The notes under the pieces were generated by a model. It ran no database searches. It was given only the letters and a program-made list of their open reading frames with translations, and had not been told where the DNA came from. 64,000 bases of DNA from Trebonia sp963777905 (lineage in GTDB: Bacteria; Actinomycetota; Actinomycetes; Streptosporangiales; Streptosporangiaceae): positions 1 through 64,000 of the forward strand of contig CAVZSM010000007.1 of NCBI GenBank assembly GCA_963777905.1. The letters run 5' to 3'. This document shows positions 7,364 through 15,750 of the stretch, piece by piece. The translations under genes were made by a program, and so were the position numbers. Position 1 is the stretch's first letter; every line of letters starts with the position of its first letter.

Positions 7364-8040
7364 ATGGTGCCGAAGACGAAGCCGCGGGCGATGCCGCCGA
7401 TCTGGCCGAGGCGGGTGACGACCTTCCTGGTCCGCGGCGAGGCGGCGCCCATCCGCAGGTGCTTGAGGAACTTGAGCTGGTACGCGCGGTACATGACGTA
7501 CAGGCCCGCGGCCACGACGACGACGCCCGCGATCGCGACGATGGCCTGGCCGCCGACGTGCTTCAGGGCCGCCGCGGTCAGGTCCTGCGACTGCGTGTCG
7601 CTCGACGACGGCGATCCGACTCCCAGCGCGTACTTGAGGATCCCGTAGGTGACCAGCGCGTAGAACACGGCGCGGGCCAGGTTCGCCAGCCGCTTGCTGC
7701 CCTTGCGGCCGTCCGCTTCCGGGCCGCCCCAGATGGCCTCGGACAGTCGCCACAGCGTCAGGCCGGCGAACCCGATCACCAGCAGCCACAGCAGGAACGA
7801 TCCGAACCCGGTGTGCGCCACCAGCCGGACAGCGCCGGTACGGTCGGCCTGCTGATGCGATCCCTTGATGGCGATCTCGATGGCGATGACGCCGATCAGG
7901 ACGTACATGAGGCCGCGCGCGACGAGGCCGGCCCGGGCCAGCCAGGCCATACCGCGGCTGCTGGGCGCCCGGCGGGCGGTTCTCCTGGTGCGGGCCGAGC
8001 CGCGGAACGCCGGTCCGCGGAACACTGTGCGCGTAGCCAT
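7183..8040 (-). CDS. DUF1206 domain membrane protein
   Basis: A 285-residue integral membrane protein built of three repeats of a two-helix unit, each with a Gly-Phe-x-Ala-[KR]-G-like entry: LARAGLVARGLMYVLIGV, LARAVFYALVTYGILKY, and LGQIGGIARGFVFGTIGVF. The repeated tail TPLGPWLLVIVALGLLTFGVYSW forms the last helix. The function of DUF1206 is unknown; it is common in actinobacteria. The start chosen is ATG at 8040, preceded by GGAGGCAGCA; the frame extends further upstream but without an RBS. The C-terminal 60 codons are duplicated at 693-873. Confidence 0.85.
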   Translation of the reverse strand: MATRTVFRGPAFRGSARTRRTARRAPSSRGMAWLARAGLVARGLMYVLIGVIAIEIAIKGSHQQADRTGAVRLVAHTGFGSFLLWLLVIGFAGLTLWRLSEAIWGGPEADGRKGSKRLANLARAVFYALVTYGILKYALGVGSPSSSDTQSQDLTAAALKHVGGQAIVAIAGVVVVAAGLYVMYRAYQLKFLKHLRMGAASPRTRKVVTRLGQIGGIARGFVFGTIGVFLIIAAKDANPRQAKGIDSALRALAHTPLGPWLLVIVALGLLTFGVYSWCEARWRAV

Positions 8041-8089
8041 TGCTGCCTCCAGTTCGGGCTGATTCTTGTCATCGGCGGGGCCTCGCCGG

Positions 8090-9541
8090 TCAGTCGCCGG
8101 CCGACGGCCGGTAGACCAGCAGCTTCTTTGGCCGCTTGACGATCCTGAGCGCCGGCTTCGTCTCCGTCGCCTCGCCATCGAGGCACAGCGGCACCGAGCC
8201 GGCCTCCGGCGACGCGACCCGCAGCGAGGTGGCCGACCAGGTCTGGTAGACGCGGCACCGGCCGAGCGTGCCGAGCAGCACCGCGACGACCAGCCGCGTC
8301 CTGGCCAGCGGCTGTGCGCCGTCGACCATGCGCACGTCGAGAGTTCCGTCGGCGAGGTCCGGCCGGTAGGCGGGCGCGGCGCCCGAGGGCTCGTACCGGC
8401 AGTTGCCGACGAAGAGCAGCCAGACCTTCCTGCGCCGGCCGTCCACCAGCAGGTCGACCGGCTTGCTGCCGCGCAGCACGTCGGCGAGCGCGATCAGCAT
8501 GGCGGGCCACTTCCCCAGCGAGGGCTCGAGACGCTCGCGCGCCTTCACCAGGTCGACGTAGACGCCGGTGCTGGCGGTATTCAGGAACGCGGCGCCGTCC
8601 GCCGTCCCCACGTCCACCAGCACGCTGTTACCGTCGCGGAGCGCGGCCAGCGCGTCATCGGCGGATTCGACGCCGAGGTCGGCGGCGAAGTGATTGAAGG
8701 TCCCGGCCGGCACTACCAGCAGCGGCAGCCCGGCGTCGACGGCGACCCCGGCGGCGAGCCGGACGGTGCCGTCGCCGCCCGCGACGCCGAGGATCCTGGC
8801 TCGCGCCGCCGCCTTGCTGAACAGGCTCTCCAGGTCATCCTCCGCCGTGGCCACGACGATCTCGGCCTCGGGCAGCCTGGCAGTGAGCGAGCCGGCGAGC
8901 TCGGCTGACGCGGTGCCCGCGGTGCAGTTGACGACGAGAACCAGGCCGGCCCCAGCGGGCGACGCGGGCGCCTCACGGCGGGGCCGCGCCGCGGCGGCCG
9001 GCGCCGTCGGGCGCCGCGGCCACCAGCGCAGCGTCAGCAGCCCGGCGGCGGTGCCCAGCGCGAAGCCGGCCAGCACGTCCGACGGATAGTGCGCCCGTGA
9101 GGTCACGCGCGACGCGCCGACGGCGGCCGCCAGCCCTCCGACGGGCACGGCGAGGGCAGGCACCTCGAGCGCGAGGCCGGTCGCGAACGCGGCGGCCGAC
9201 GCGGCAGTACCGGACGGAAAGGACGTGGTACGCGGCGGCCCCGCCATCCTCCCGACGGGGAGCAGCGGGCGCTCCGGGCGCGTCCTGCGGACCAGCCGCT
9301 TGGCGAGCACGTTGGCGGCCGGGCTGGCTATCGCCATGCCCGCCAGCCCGCGCAAGGCCGCCCTGCGGGTCCACTTGCTGCGCCTGGCGCCGAGAGCGGC
9401 CGCCAGCGCGAACCACAGCACGCCATGATTCGCGACCCGGCCGAGCCCGGTCGTCGCGCGGTCCAGCGCTTGTGTGTCGGCCGCCGTCATCCGGCTGAGC
9501 AGCCGCTGGTCCGCCGCGGCGATCCGGTTGCGTATCGTCAC
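8090..9541 (-). CDS. Bifunctional PAP2 phosphatase / diacylglycerol kinase family protein
   Basis: A 483-residue fusion. The N-terminal part (about residues 1-205) is a PAP2 (type 2 phosphatidate phosphatase) membrane domain with the three catalytic motifs KRLVRRTRPERP, SFPSGTAAS and SRVTSRAHYPSDVLAG. The C-terminal part (about 225-480) is a diacylglycerol/lipid kinase catalytic domain with GGDGTVRLAA and VPAGTFNHFAADLG. The pair could dephosphorylate and rephosphorylate lipid carriers, for example undecaprenyl or diacylglycerol lipids, at the membrane. GTG 9541 was chosen because GGGGAG precedes it by seven bases; the frame is open 29 codons further upstream. It is divergent from the glycosyltransferase operon. 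Confidence 0.88.
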   Translation of the reverse strand: MTIRNRIAAADQRLLSRMTAADTQALDRATTGLGRVANHGVLWFALAAALGARRSKWTRRAALRGLAGMAIASPAANVLAKRLVRRTRPERPLLPVGRMAGPPRTTSFPSGTAASAAAFATGLALEVPALAVPVGGLAAAVGASRVTSRAHYPSDVLAGFALGTAAGLLTLRWWPRRPTAPAAAARPRREAPASPAGAGLVLVVNCTAGTASAELAGSLTARLPEAEIVVATAEDDLESLFSKAAARARILGVAGGDGTVRLAAGVAVDAGLPLLVVPAGTFNHFAADLGVESADDALAALRDGNSVLVDVGTADGAAFLNTASTGVYVDLVKARERLEPSLGKWPAMLIALADVLRGSKPVDLLVDGRRRKVWLLFVGNCRYEPSGAAPAYRPDLADGTLDVRMVDGAQPLARTRLVVAVLLGTLGRCRVYQTWSATSLRVASPEAGSVPLCLDGEATETKPALRIVKRPKKLLVYRPSAGD

Positions 9542-9685
9542 CCGTGCGCTCCCCACTGGTCGGAGGAACTGCCGCGGCTCGTGGATGCGGCAGGCGCTAG
9601 ACCAACTACCACGCCTGGGGCAAATCACTCATCGCGGGCGCGCGGGGTCCCTCCTGGAGACACGGGTGCCTCATCGGGCCGCGAA

Positions 9686-9701
9686 CTTACCCTTTGGTAA
9701 G
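9686..9701. promoter_or_regulatory. Perfect inverted repeat in divergent promoter
   Basis: CTTACC-CTTT-GGTAAG, a 6-bp dyad with a 4-base centre, ends 7 bases before the glycosyltransferase start. It lies in the 167-bp divergent region, so it may be an operator; it also overlaps the AAGGTG that would act as ribosome-binding site. Confidence 0.4.
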
Positions 9702-9708
9702 GTGCCCC

Positions 9709-10959
9709 GTGACCTCTGTGAGCCGTCCGCTGCGCATCGCACTGCTGTCCTACCGCAGCAAGCCGCACTCTGGCGGGCAGGGCGTCTACGTGCGGCACCT
9801 GAGCAGGGAGCTCGCCGCCGCCGGGCATCACGTCGAGGTGTTCTCCGGGCAGCCGTACCCGGAACTCGACGACGGCCCGCTGCTGCGCCAGGTACCGAGC
9901 CTCGACCTGTACAGGGACGAGGACCCGTTCCGCACCCCGGGGCACGGCGAGATCAGGGACTGGGCCGACGCGCTCGAGACGGTCATGATGTGGGGCGGCG
10001 CGTTTCCCGAGCCGCTGACGTTCAGCATCCGCGCGCTGCGCGCGCTGGCCCGGCGCCCTGGCGACTTCGACGTGGTACACGACAACCAGGGACTCGGCTA
10101 CGGGATGCTGGGCGTGCCTCGGCTCGGCCTGCCGATGGTCACCAGCATCCACCACCCGATCACCGTGGACAAGCGGCTGGACCTGGCCGCCAGCAGCTTG
10201 CTGCAGCGGCTGAACAAGCGCCGCTGGTATGGCTTCGTCCGGATGCAGGGCCGGGTGGCGCGCCGGGCCGGGCCGCTGATCACGGTCTCCGAGTCGTCAA
10301 AGAACGACATCTGCCGGGATTTTCGCGTGCGGCGCGACGCCGTGCACATCGTGCCCCTCGGCGTGGACACCCGGCTGTTCCGGCCGCGCGGCGAGGACGC
10401 CGGGCCCAGGGTCCGGGGCCGGATCGTGACCGTGATCAGCGCCGACTCGCCGCTCAAGGGGCTGCCCACGCTGCTGCGCGCGGTGGCGAAGCTGGTCACC
10501 GAGCGCGACGTCCACCTGATGGTCGTCGGCACGCCCTCGCCGGCGACCAGGAAGCAGGCCGCGCAGCTCGACCTCGCCGACCGGGTCACGTTCGTGAGCG
10601 GCCTGCCGGACGAGACGTACGCCCGGCTGCTCGCCTCCGCGGAGATCGCCGTGGTCCCGTCCCTGTACGAGGGGTTCTCGCTGCCCGCGGTGGAGCACAT
10701 GGCGTCGGGCACGCCGCTGATCGCCAGCCGGGCCGGCGCGCTGCCCGAAGTGACCGGCGACGCCGCCGTGCTGGTGACCCCTGGCGACGCGGAAGAACTC
10801 GCCGCCGCGCTCCGCACGCTGCATGACGGCGAAGCGGAGCGGGCGAGCATGGCGGAACGGGGCCTCGTCAGGGTCGGCGAGCGGTTCGCCTGGCCCGCGG
10901 TCGCCGCCGCCACCGTGGCCCTCTACCGGAAGGTGGTCAACGGGGAGCTCGCGTGCTGA
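9709..10959 (+). CDS. GT4-family glycosyltransferase
   Basis: A 416-residue cytosolic GT-B retaining glycosyltransferase of family 4. The N-terminal Rossmann half shows IALLSYRSKPHSGGQGVYV (acceptor side), and the C-terminal half shows the donor-nucleotide signature PSLYEGFSLPAVEHMASGTP with the E-x7-E pair, then AGALPEVTGDAAVLV. It would transfer a sugar from an NDP-sugar to a lipid or small-molecule acceptor. GTG 9709 follows AAGGTG; TTG 9694 is possible. It overlaps the methyltransferase gene by seven bases and starts a three-gene operon. Confidence 0.9.
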   Translation: MTSVSRPLRIALLSYRSKPHSGGQGVYVRHLSRELAAAGHHVEVFSGQPYPELDDGPLLRQVPSLDLYRDEDPFRTPGHGEIRDWADALETVMMWGGAFPEPLTFSIRALRALARRPGDFDVVHDNQGLGYGMLGVPRLGLPMVTSIHHPITVDKRLDLAASSLLQRLNKRRWYGFVRMQGRVARRAGPLITVSESSKNDICRDFRVRRDAVHIVPLGVDTRLFRPRGEDAGPRVRGRIVTVISADSPLKGLPTLLRAVAKLVTERDVHLMVVGTPSPATRKQAAQLDLADRVTFVSGLPDETYARLLASAEIAVVPSLYEGFSLPAVEHMASGTPLIASRAGALPEVTGDAAVLVTPGDAEELAAALRTLHDGEAERASMAERGLVRVGERFAWPAVAAATVALYRKVVNGELAC

Positions 10960-11702
10960 CGGTCGATTTCACGAGGTTTCCGGTAAGTGCGGGCGATCTC
11001 GTCCTCGACCTCGGCTGCGGCGCGGGCAGGCACGCCTTCGAGGCCTACCGCCGCGGGGCGCACGTGGTGGCCGCCGACCTCGACGGCGGCGAACTGACCC
11101 CGGTCCGCGGCATGTTCGCCGCCATGCGCGCCGAAGGCGAGGCCGCTCCCCCGGCGGCCGCGGCGCCCGTCACCGCGGACGCGACGAAGCTGCCGTTCCC
11201 CGACGACTCGTTCAACCGGGTCATCGCCGCCGAGATCCTGGAGCACGTGCCGCGCGACCGGCGAGCGCTGGCGGAGATCGCCCGGGTGCTGCGCCCCGGC
11301 GGGCTCGCGGCGGTCACCGTGCCCGCGTGGCTGCCCGAGCGGGTCTGCTGGGCGCTGTCCAGGGAGTACCACGAGGTCCCCGGCGGGCACGTGCGCATCT
11401 TCACCCGCGCCGAGCTCACCGCGAAACTGGCGGGGGCGGGCCTCGAGGTGACCGGCAGCCACCACGCGCACGGCCTGCACTCCCCGTACTGGTGGCTGAA
11501 GTGCGCCGTCGGCGTGCACGATGACCGCAACCCCGCCGTCCGCGGCTACCACCGGCTGCTTGTCTGGGACATCATGCGCCGCCCCGCGCTCACCCGGCTC
11601 AGCGAGGCGGCGCTCAATCCGCTCATCGGCAAGAGTCTCGTCGTCTACGCGAGAAAGACTTTCATCCAGAACGGGCCCGTGGTTCCCGATGCGGCACACT
11701 GA
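10953..11702 (+). CDS. Class I SAM-dependent methyltransferase
   Basis: A 249-residue Rossmann methyltransferase: motif I VLDLGCGAGRHAFEAY, acidic motif II ADLDGGE, motif post-I ADATKLPFPDDSFNRVIAAEILEH, and RVLRPGGLAAVTVPAW. It resembles ubiquinone/UbiE-like and sugar or lipid methyltransferases. The acceptor is unknown. It overlaps the glycosyltransferase stop by 7 bases and the next gene's start by 14 bases, so the three genes are tightly coupled. Confidence 0.9.
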   Translation: MLTVDFTRFPVSAGDLVLDLGCGAGRHAFEAYRRGAHVVAADLDGGELTPVRGMFAAMRAEGEAAPPAAAAPVTADATKLPFPDDSFNRVIAAEILEHVPRDRRALAEIARVLRPGGLAAVTVPAWLPERVCWALSREYHEVPGGHVRIFTRAELTAKLAGAGLEVTGSHHAHGLHSPYWWLKCAVGVHDDRNPAVRGYHRLLVWDIMRRPALTRLSEAALNPLIGKSLVVYARKTFIQNGPVVPDAAH

Positions 11703-12792
11703 GCCCGGGGGCCGGGCCAGGGCGGCGCCCCCCGACGGCGTGCTGCGGACCGCCCGCTCGATCGCGGCAGCGCAGCGAGCGGACGGCGCGATCGGCTGGC
11801 CGGACGGGCACGTCGACCCGTGGGACCACGTGGAGTGCGCGATGGCGCTCAGCGCCTGCGGGCTCGCCGGGCCGGCGCGGCGTGCCTACCGCTGGCTGCG
11901 GGACACCCAGCGGCCGGACGGGTCGTGGCCGCGGACGACTGGCGGCCCGAGCGCCGCCAATCCCGCCGCGGTCGCCGACCAGGCCGCGGAGAGCCACCAC
12001 GCCGCCTACGTCGCGGTGGGCGTGTGGCACGAGTTCCTCGTGACGGGCGACCAGGGCTTCACCACGGCGATGTGGCCGGCGGTGCGCGACGCGATCGGCT
12101 GGGTGCTCGGGCTGCAGGTGCCGCGCGGCGAGGTCGCCTGGGAGCGCGACGCGGCCGGGGAGCCCGGTGAGTTCGCGCTGCTGTCCGGCTGTTCCAGCAT
12201 CCTGCAGGGGCTGCGCTGCGCGATCGCGCTCGCCGACCTGGCGGGTGAGCCGCAGCCCGACTGGGAGTTCGCCGCGGTCCAGCTCGGCCACGTGCTCGCC
12301 CGCCACCCTGAGGCGTTCGCGGACAAGAGCCGCTTCGCGATGGACTGGTACTACCCGGTGCTCGGCGGCGCGCTGCGCGGCGGCGCCGGCGCCGCGCGGC
12401 TGACGGCGGGCTGGGACACGTTCGTCGTGCCCGGCCTTGGCGTCCGGTGCGTCAGCGACCAGTCGTGGGTGACGGTCGCGGAGACCAGCGAGCTCGTGCT
12501 CGCGCTGGACGCCTGCGGCCTGCGCGCGCAGGCCGCAGAGCTGTTCGCCGTGACCGGCAGGCTGCAGCACGACGACGGTTCCTACTGGACCGGCTGGCAG
12601 TTCGCCAACGAGGCGCACTTCCCCGCCGAGCGCAGCAGCTGGACCGCCGCCGCCGTGGTGCTCGCCGCCGACGCGCTGACGGGGTTCAGCGGCGGCGCGG
12701 GGGTCTTCCGCGACATACCCGCCCCGCTCGACCTCGGCCCGCCGGCCGATCCCGAGGCCTGCGGCTGCGCCCCGGTGACCGTCACACCCTGA
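11689..12792 (+). CDS. Prenyltransferase/squalene-cyclase-like alpha-toroid protein
   Basis: A 367-residue protein with the QW-like repeats of the (alpha/alpha)6 toroid seen in terpenoid cyclases and protein prenyltransferases: QRADGAIGWPDGHVDPWDHVECAMALSACGL, WLRDTQRPDGSWP, AETSELVLALDACGL, and LQHDDGSYWTGWQFANE. It lacks the DxDD motif of a class II cyclase, so a catalytic cyclase role is doubtful; it may be a glycoside- or lipid-acting toroid enzyme. ATG 11689 overlaps the upstream stop. Its last 11 bases overlap the convergent methyltransferase gene. Confidence 0.78.
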   Translation: MRHTEPGGRARAAPPDGVLRTARSIAAAQRADGAIGWPDGHVDPWDHVECAMALSACGLAGPARRAYRWLRDTQRPDGSWPRTTGGPSAANPAAVADQAAESHHAAYVAVGVWHEFLVTGDQGFTTAMWPAVRDAIGWVLGLQVPRGEVAWERDAAGEPGEFALLSGCSSILQGLRCAIALADLAGEPQPDWEFAAVQLGHVLARHPEAFADKSRFAMDWYYPVLGGALRGGAGAARLTAGWDTFVVPGLGVRCVSDQSWVTVAETSELVLALDACGLRAQAAELFAVTGRLQHDDGSYWTGWQFANEAHFPAERSSWTAAAVVLAADALTGFSGGAGVFRDIPAPLDLGPPADPEACGCAPVTVTP

Positions 12793-13426
12793 CGGAGGTT
12801 CGTTCCAGGACGCGCAGCGAGCCGACGCGGCGGACCTCGGTGAACGCGCCGGAGTCCAGGGCCCGCCGGTAGATCCGGAACGGCGCCTGGCCGCCCTCGG
12901 CGGGATCGGGAAAGACGTCGTGGATGGCCAGCGCGCCGCCCGGCGCCACCCAGGGCGCCCATCCCTCGTAGTCGGCCTGCGCGGCGGCGTCGGTGTGCCC
13001 GCCGTCGATGAACAGCATGCCGAGCGGCGTCCGCCACAGCCGCGCCACGTCCGCGGACCTGCCGACGATCGCGACCACGTCGTCCTCGACGCCGGCCGCG
13101 GCCAGCGTGGCCCGCAGCCGCGGCAGCGTGTCGAGCCGGCCGGTCACCGGGTCGACCAGGCTGGCGTCGTGGTACTCCCAGCCGGGCTGGTGCTCCTCGG
13201 AACCCCGGTGGTGGTCCACGGTCACCACCTGCCGCCGCAGCCCGCGCGCCCGCGCGGCGCGCACCCCGGCGGCCAGGTAGATCGCCGACTTACCGCAGTA
13301 GCTGCCCAGCTCGAGCACCGGCCCGGCCGCCGCGTAGGCCTCCGCCGTCTCGGACAGCGCCAGCCCCTCAGCGGCCGGCATGAACCCCGTGGCGGCCGCC
13401 GCCGCCTTCAGCAGTTCCGCGTCCAC
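12782..13426 (-). CDS. Class I SAM methyltransferase (Methyltransf_24-like)
   Basis: A 214-residue methyltransferase of the macrocin-O-methyltransferase-like type: LELGSYCGKSAIYLAAGV (motif I), VVTVDHHRGSEEHQPGWEYHD, then LGMLFIDGGHTDAAAQADYEGW, where Asp-Gly-Gly-His resembles the metal-binding acidic loop, and LAIHDVFPDPAEGG. Its GTG start lies five bases past the reductase stop, so the two are cotranscribed. The target may be the same glycolipid or prenyl product made by the convergent operon, by inference. Confidence 0.82.
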   Translation of the reverse strand: MDAELLKAAAAATGFMPAAEGLALSETAEAYAAAGPVLELGSYCGKSAIYLAAGVRAARARGLRRQVVTVDHHRGSEEHQPGWEYHDASLVDPVTGRLDTLPRLRATLAAAGVEDDVVAIVGRSADVARLWRTPLGMLFIDGGHTDAAAQADYEGWAPWVAPGGALAIHDVFPDPAEGGQAPFRIYRRALDSGAFTEVRRVGSLRVLERTSVRV

Positions 13427-13431
13427 CCGCG

Positions 13432-14599
13432 CTACATCCGGTTCAGCATCGCCAGCGCCAGCCGGGCCGACGGGCGGCTGACCAGGTCGGAGAACGAGAT
13501 CTCGCTCCGGCACATCTTCACGAAAACGCGCCAGCCCTTCGGCGTGGCCAGGCCGGCGTGGAAGCTCCCCGCGTGCCGCGTGAACGCGGAAAGCATCACC
13601 CGGCCGGCGCGCATCTCCGGCACCAGGGTCGCGTTGACCGCCGCCGGGTACTCCGCCAGCGAGGCTTCCTCCGCCGCGGGTGAGCCTGCCACCGCGGCCT
13701 TGGCGGCGGTCTCGCCGGCCAGCGCGCCGGACCGCAGCGCGAAGCTGATGCCCTCCCGGGTCCACGGCTCGAGCAGCCCGGCCGCGTCCCCGGCTACGAG
13801 CACCCGGCCGCGGCGCAGCGGCGATCCCTCGGTCCGGCACCGGGTGAGATGCCCGGAGTCCCGCACGGCCTCGTAGCCGGCGAGGCCCAGCCGGCCGGTG
13901 AACTGGCGCAGGTACTCCCTGGTGGCCGGCCCGTTCCCGCGCGCGGCGATGACCCCGACCGTCAGCAGGTCGCCCTTGGGGAAGACCCAGCCGTACGACG
14001 CCGGGATCTCCCCCCAGTCGAGCACCACTCGCCCGGCGAACCGCCGGCTGACCGGTTCCGGCACCGCGATCTCCAGTTCAAGCCCGAGGTCTACCTGGGC
14101 GAACTCCGCGCCCACGTGCCGGGCGGTGATGCCGGACGAGCCATCCGCGCCGATGATCACCTTCGCGGAAACCGCGGACCCGTCGGCCAGCCGGGCGCTG
14201 GCGCTGCCTCCCGCCTGGTCGACCGCTCGCACCAGCGCCTGCTGCCGCAGCACCGCGCCCTGCTGCTGCGCGTGCTGCGCGAGCGCCGCGTCGAACTCCG
14301 CCCGCGTCACCATCGCCAGCAGCGGCTCGCGCTCGGAGCGGGTGAGCTCCCTGCCGCCGCGCAGGGTGAACGTGACGGACCGGATCTGGTCCCTGGCCGG
14401 CAGCTCGATCTGCCCGGCGACGGCGCCGAGCGACGCCCCGATCAGGCCGCCGCCGCACGTCTTGTACCTGAGGATGTTCCGCCCGCTCGAGGATGACCGT
14501 CCGCGCCCCGGCCGCGGCCGCCGCGCTCGCGGCGGCCAGCCCGGCGGGGCCGCCCCCGACGACCGCGACATCCCACTCCGCACGTTCGCTTTGCCGCAC
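13432..14599 (-). pseudogene. Geranylgeranyl-reductase-like FAD oxidoreductase, single-base frameshift
   Basis: Read through one frameshift this is a roughly 389-residue flavoprotein. The first frame gives VAVVGGGPAGLAAASAAAAA (dinucleotide-binding GxGxxG), ending in VILERAEHP. One extra base at about 14470 then moves the frame, after which RYKTCGGGLIG, the hallmark of the GGR family, and later GRVLVAGDAAGLLEPWTREGIS (second FAD motif) continue to the stop. GGR enzymes reduce isoprenoid double bonds in lipids and quinones. Everything apart from the indel looks intact, so this is either a very recent mutation or a sequencing error. It precedes the methyltransferase gene in the same operon. Confidence 0.8.
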
Positions 14600-14608
14600 C
14601 CCAGCAGC

Positions 14609-15736
14609 CTACGCGGATCCCGGACGGGTGAACTGGCCGAGGAAGAGCGGCAGGCCGGACGCCGTGTCGGAGATCAGGAACAGGAACGGCCGGTCGAAGA
14701 CCAGCTGAACGTCCGGCTGCGGCTTCCGCATGACCGCCATCATGGCGAAGACCGCCGCCGTCGCCGCGGCGGCCTCGGTGCCCTCTTCAGCGACGTCGAC
14801 GTAAGCCTTGTGCACCACGGCACTGATCTGCAGCGGCTCGTCCGCGATGCCGCTGAAGTCGGCGGCGCTGGTGAAGGCGGCGCGCACGCCGAGCGCCTGG
14901 AGCGTGTCCGTGAGCTGGAACGAGGCCTCGGCGCGGAAGCGCGGCAGGCTGAGGTCCACCAGCGCTTCTGACCCGGATGAGAGCAGCCCGTCGAGCAGCG
15001 CGCCGATGCCGCCCGCGCCGGCCAGCGTCCCGGTGAAGTCGCTCAGCGGCCCGTCAGGGAGCACCACGGCCATGGCAAGGGAGCCGTCGCGGTACGGCAG
15101 CAGCACCGCCTCGTAGCCGTCGCCACGGTGATAGGCCAGCCGCTCCTGGAGATGCATCATGTCGACCGGAGAAGGCCCCGTACGTTCAGGATAAAAATCT
15201 CTCTTCTTCGTGTCCTTGGCGGGGAACTGATGCACCCAGAGCGCCTTCAGGTAGACGGCGTTGGTCAGCACCAGACGGGTTGCCGGGTCGATCGCGCCCT
15301 TGGGGATCAGGCCGGTGATCTTGCCGGCGGTCTGTTCCGCGATTTCGTTGTTGATGGTTTGCCGCGCCGCCTCCGGCGCGGTCAGGAAGTCACAGCGCTC
15401 GACGGAGACCGTGCCGGCTAGCTGGCGCAGGAACTCTTCCCGCACGTGGACGGACTCCTCCAGCCACATCACGTTGGGCGCGCGGAAGGTGAGGTCGTCG
15501 CCGCCGCGGATGGCGGCGAGCTGGCCGAGGCCGTCGGCGGCGGCTTCCGGGCCGGGCAGGTGCAGCGCCGCGGCCAGCTCCGCGGCGGTGTCACCGCGGG
15601 CGCCGACGAGCGCCATCCGCAGCGCCGCCGCGATCGACGCCGGGGAGAACACCAGGCTGCCGGGGCCCGCGAGCTGCGCGTACAGGTCTGTGCCGAACGC
15701 CGCGTCGGCTCGCACTGGCTCGGCGATACTCGTCAT
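14609..15736 (-). CDS. Serpin-family protein
   Basis: A 375-residue serpin, a full-length fold for the family. Visible landmarks: FSPASIAAALRMALVGARGDTA (helix B/C region), the FDRPFLFLI strand near the C-terminus, and the reactive-centre hinge EEGTEAAAATAA, whose small residues are typical of inhibitory serpins. The cleavable bond lies shortly after, in the Met-Ala-rich stretch AVFAMMAVMRKP, so the P1 residue could be Met. No signal peptide is visible, so it may act in the cytosol or leave the cell by another route. GGGAGG precedes ATG 15736. The target protease is unknown. Confidence 0.9.
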   Translation of the reverse strand: MTSIAEPVRADAAFGTDLYAQLAGPGSLVFSPASIAAALRMALVGARGDTAAELAAALHLPGPEAAADGLGQLAAIRGGDDLTFRAPNVMWLEESVHVREEFLRQLAGTVSVERCDFLTAPEAARQTINNEIAEQTAGKITGLIPKGAIDPATRLVLTNAVYLKALWVHQFPAKDTKKRDFYPERTGPSPVDMMHLQERLAYHRGDGYEAVLLPYRDGSLAMAVVLPDGPLSDFTGTLAGAGGIGALLDGLLSSGSEALVDLSLPRFRAEASFQLTDTLQALGVRAAFTSAADFSGIADEPLQISAVVHKAYVDVAEEGTEAAAATAAVFAMMAVMRKPQPDVQLVFDRPFLFLISDTASGLPLFLGQFTRPGSA

Positions 15737-15750
15737 CGAGCGCCTCCCGT

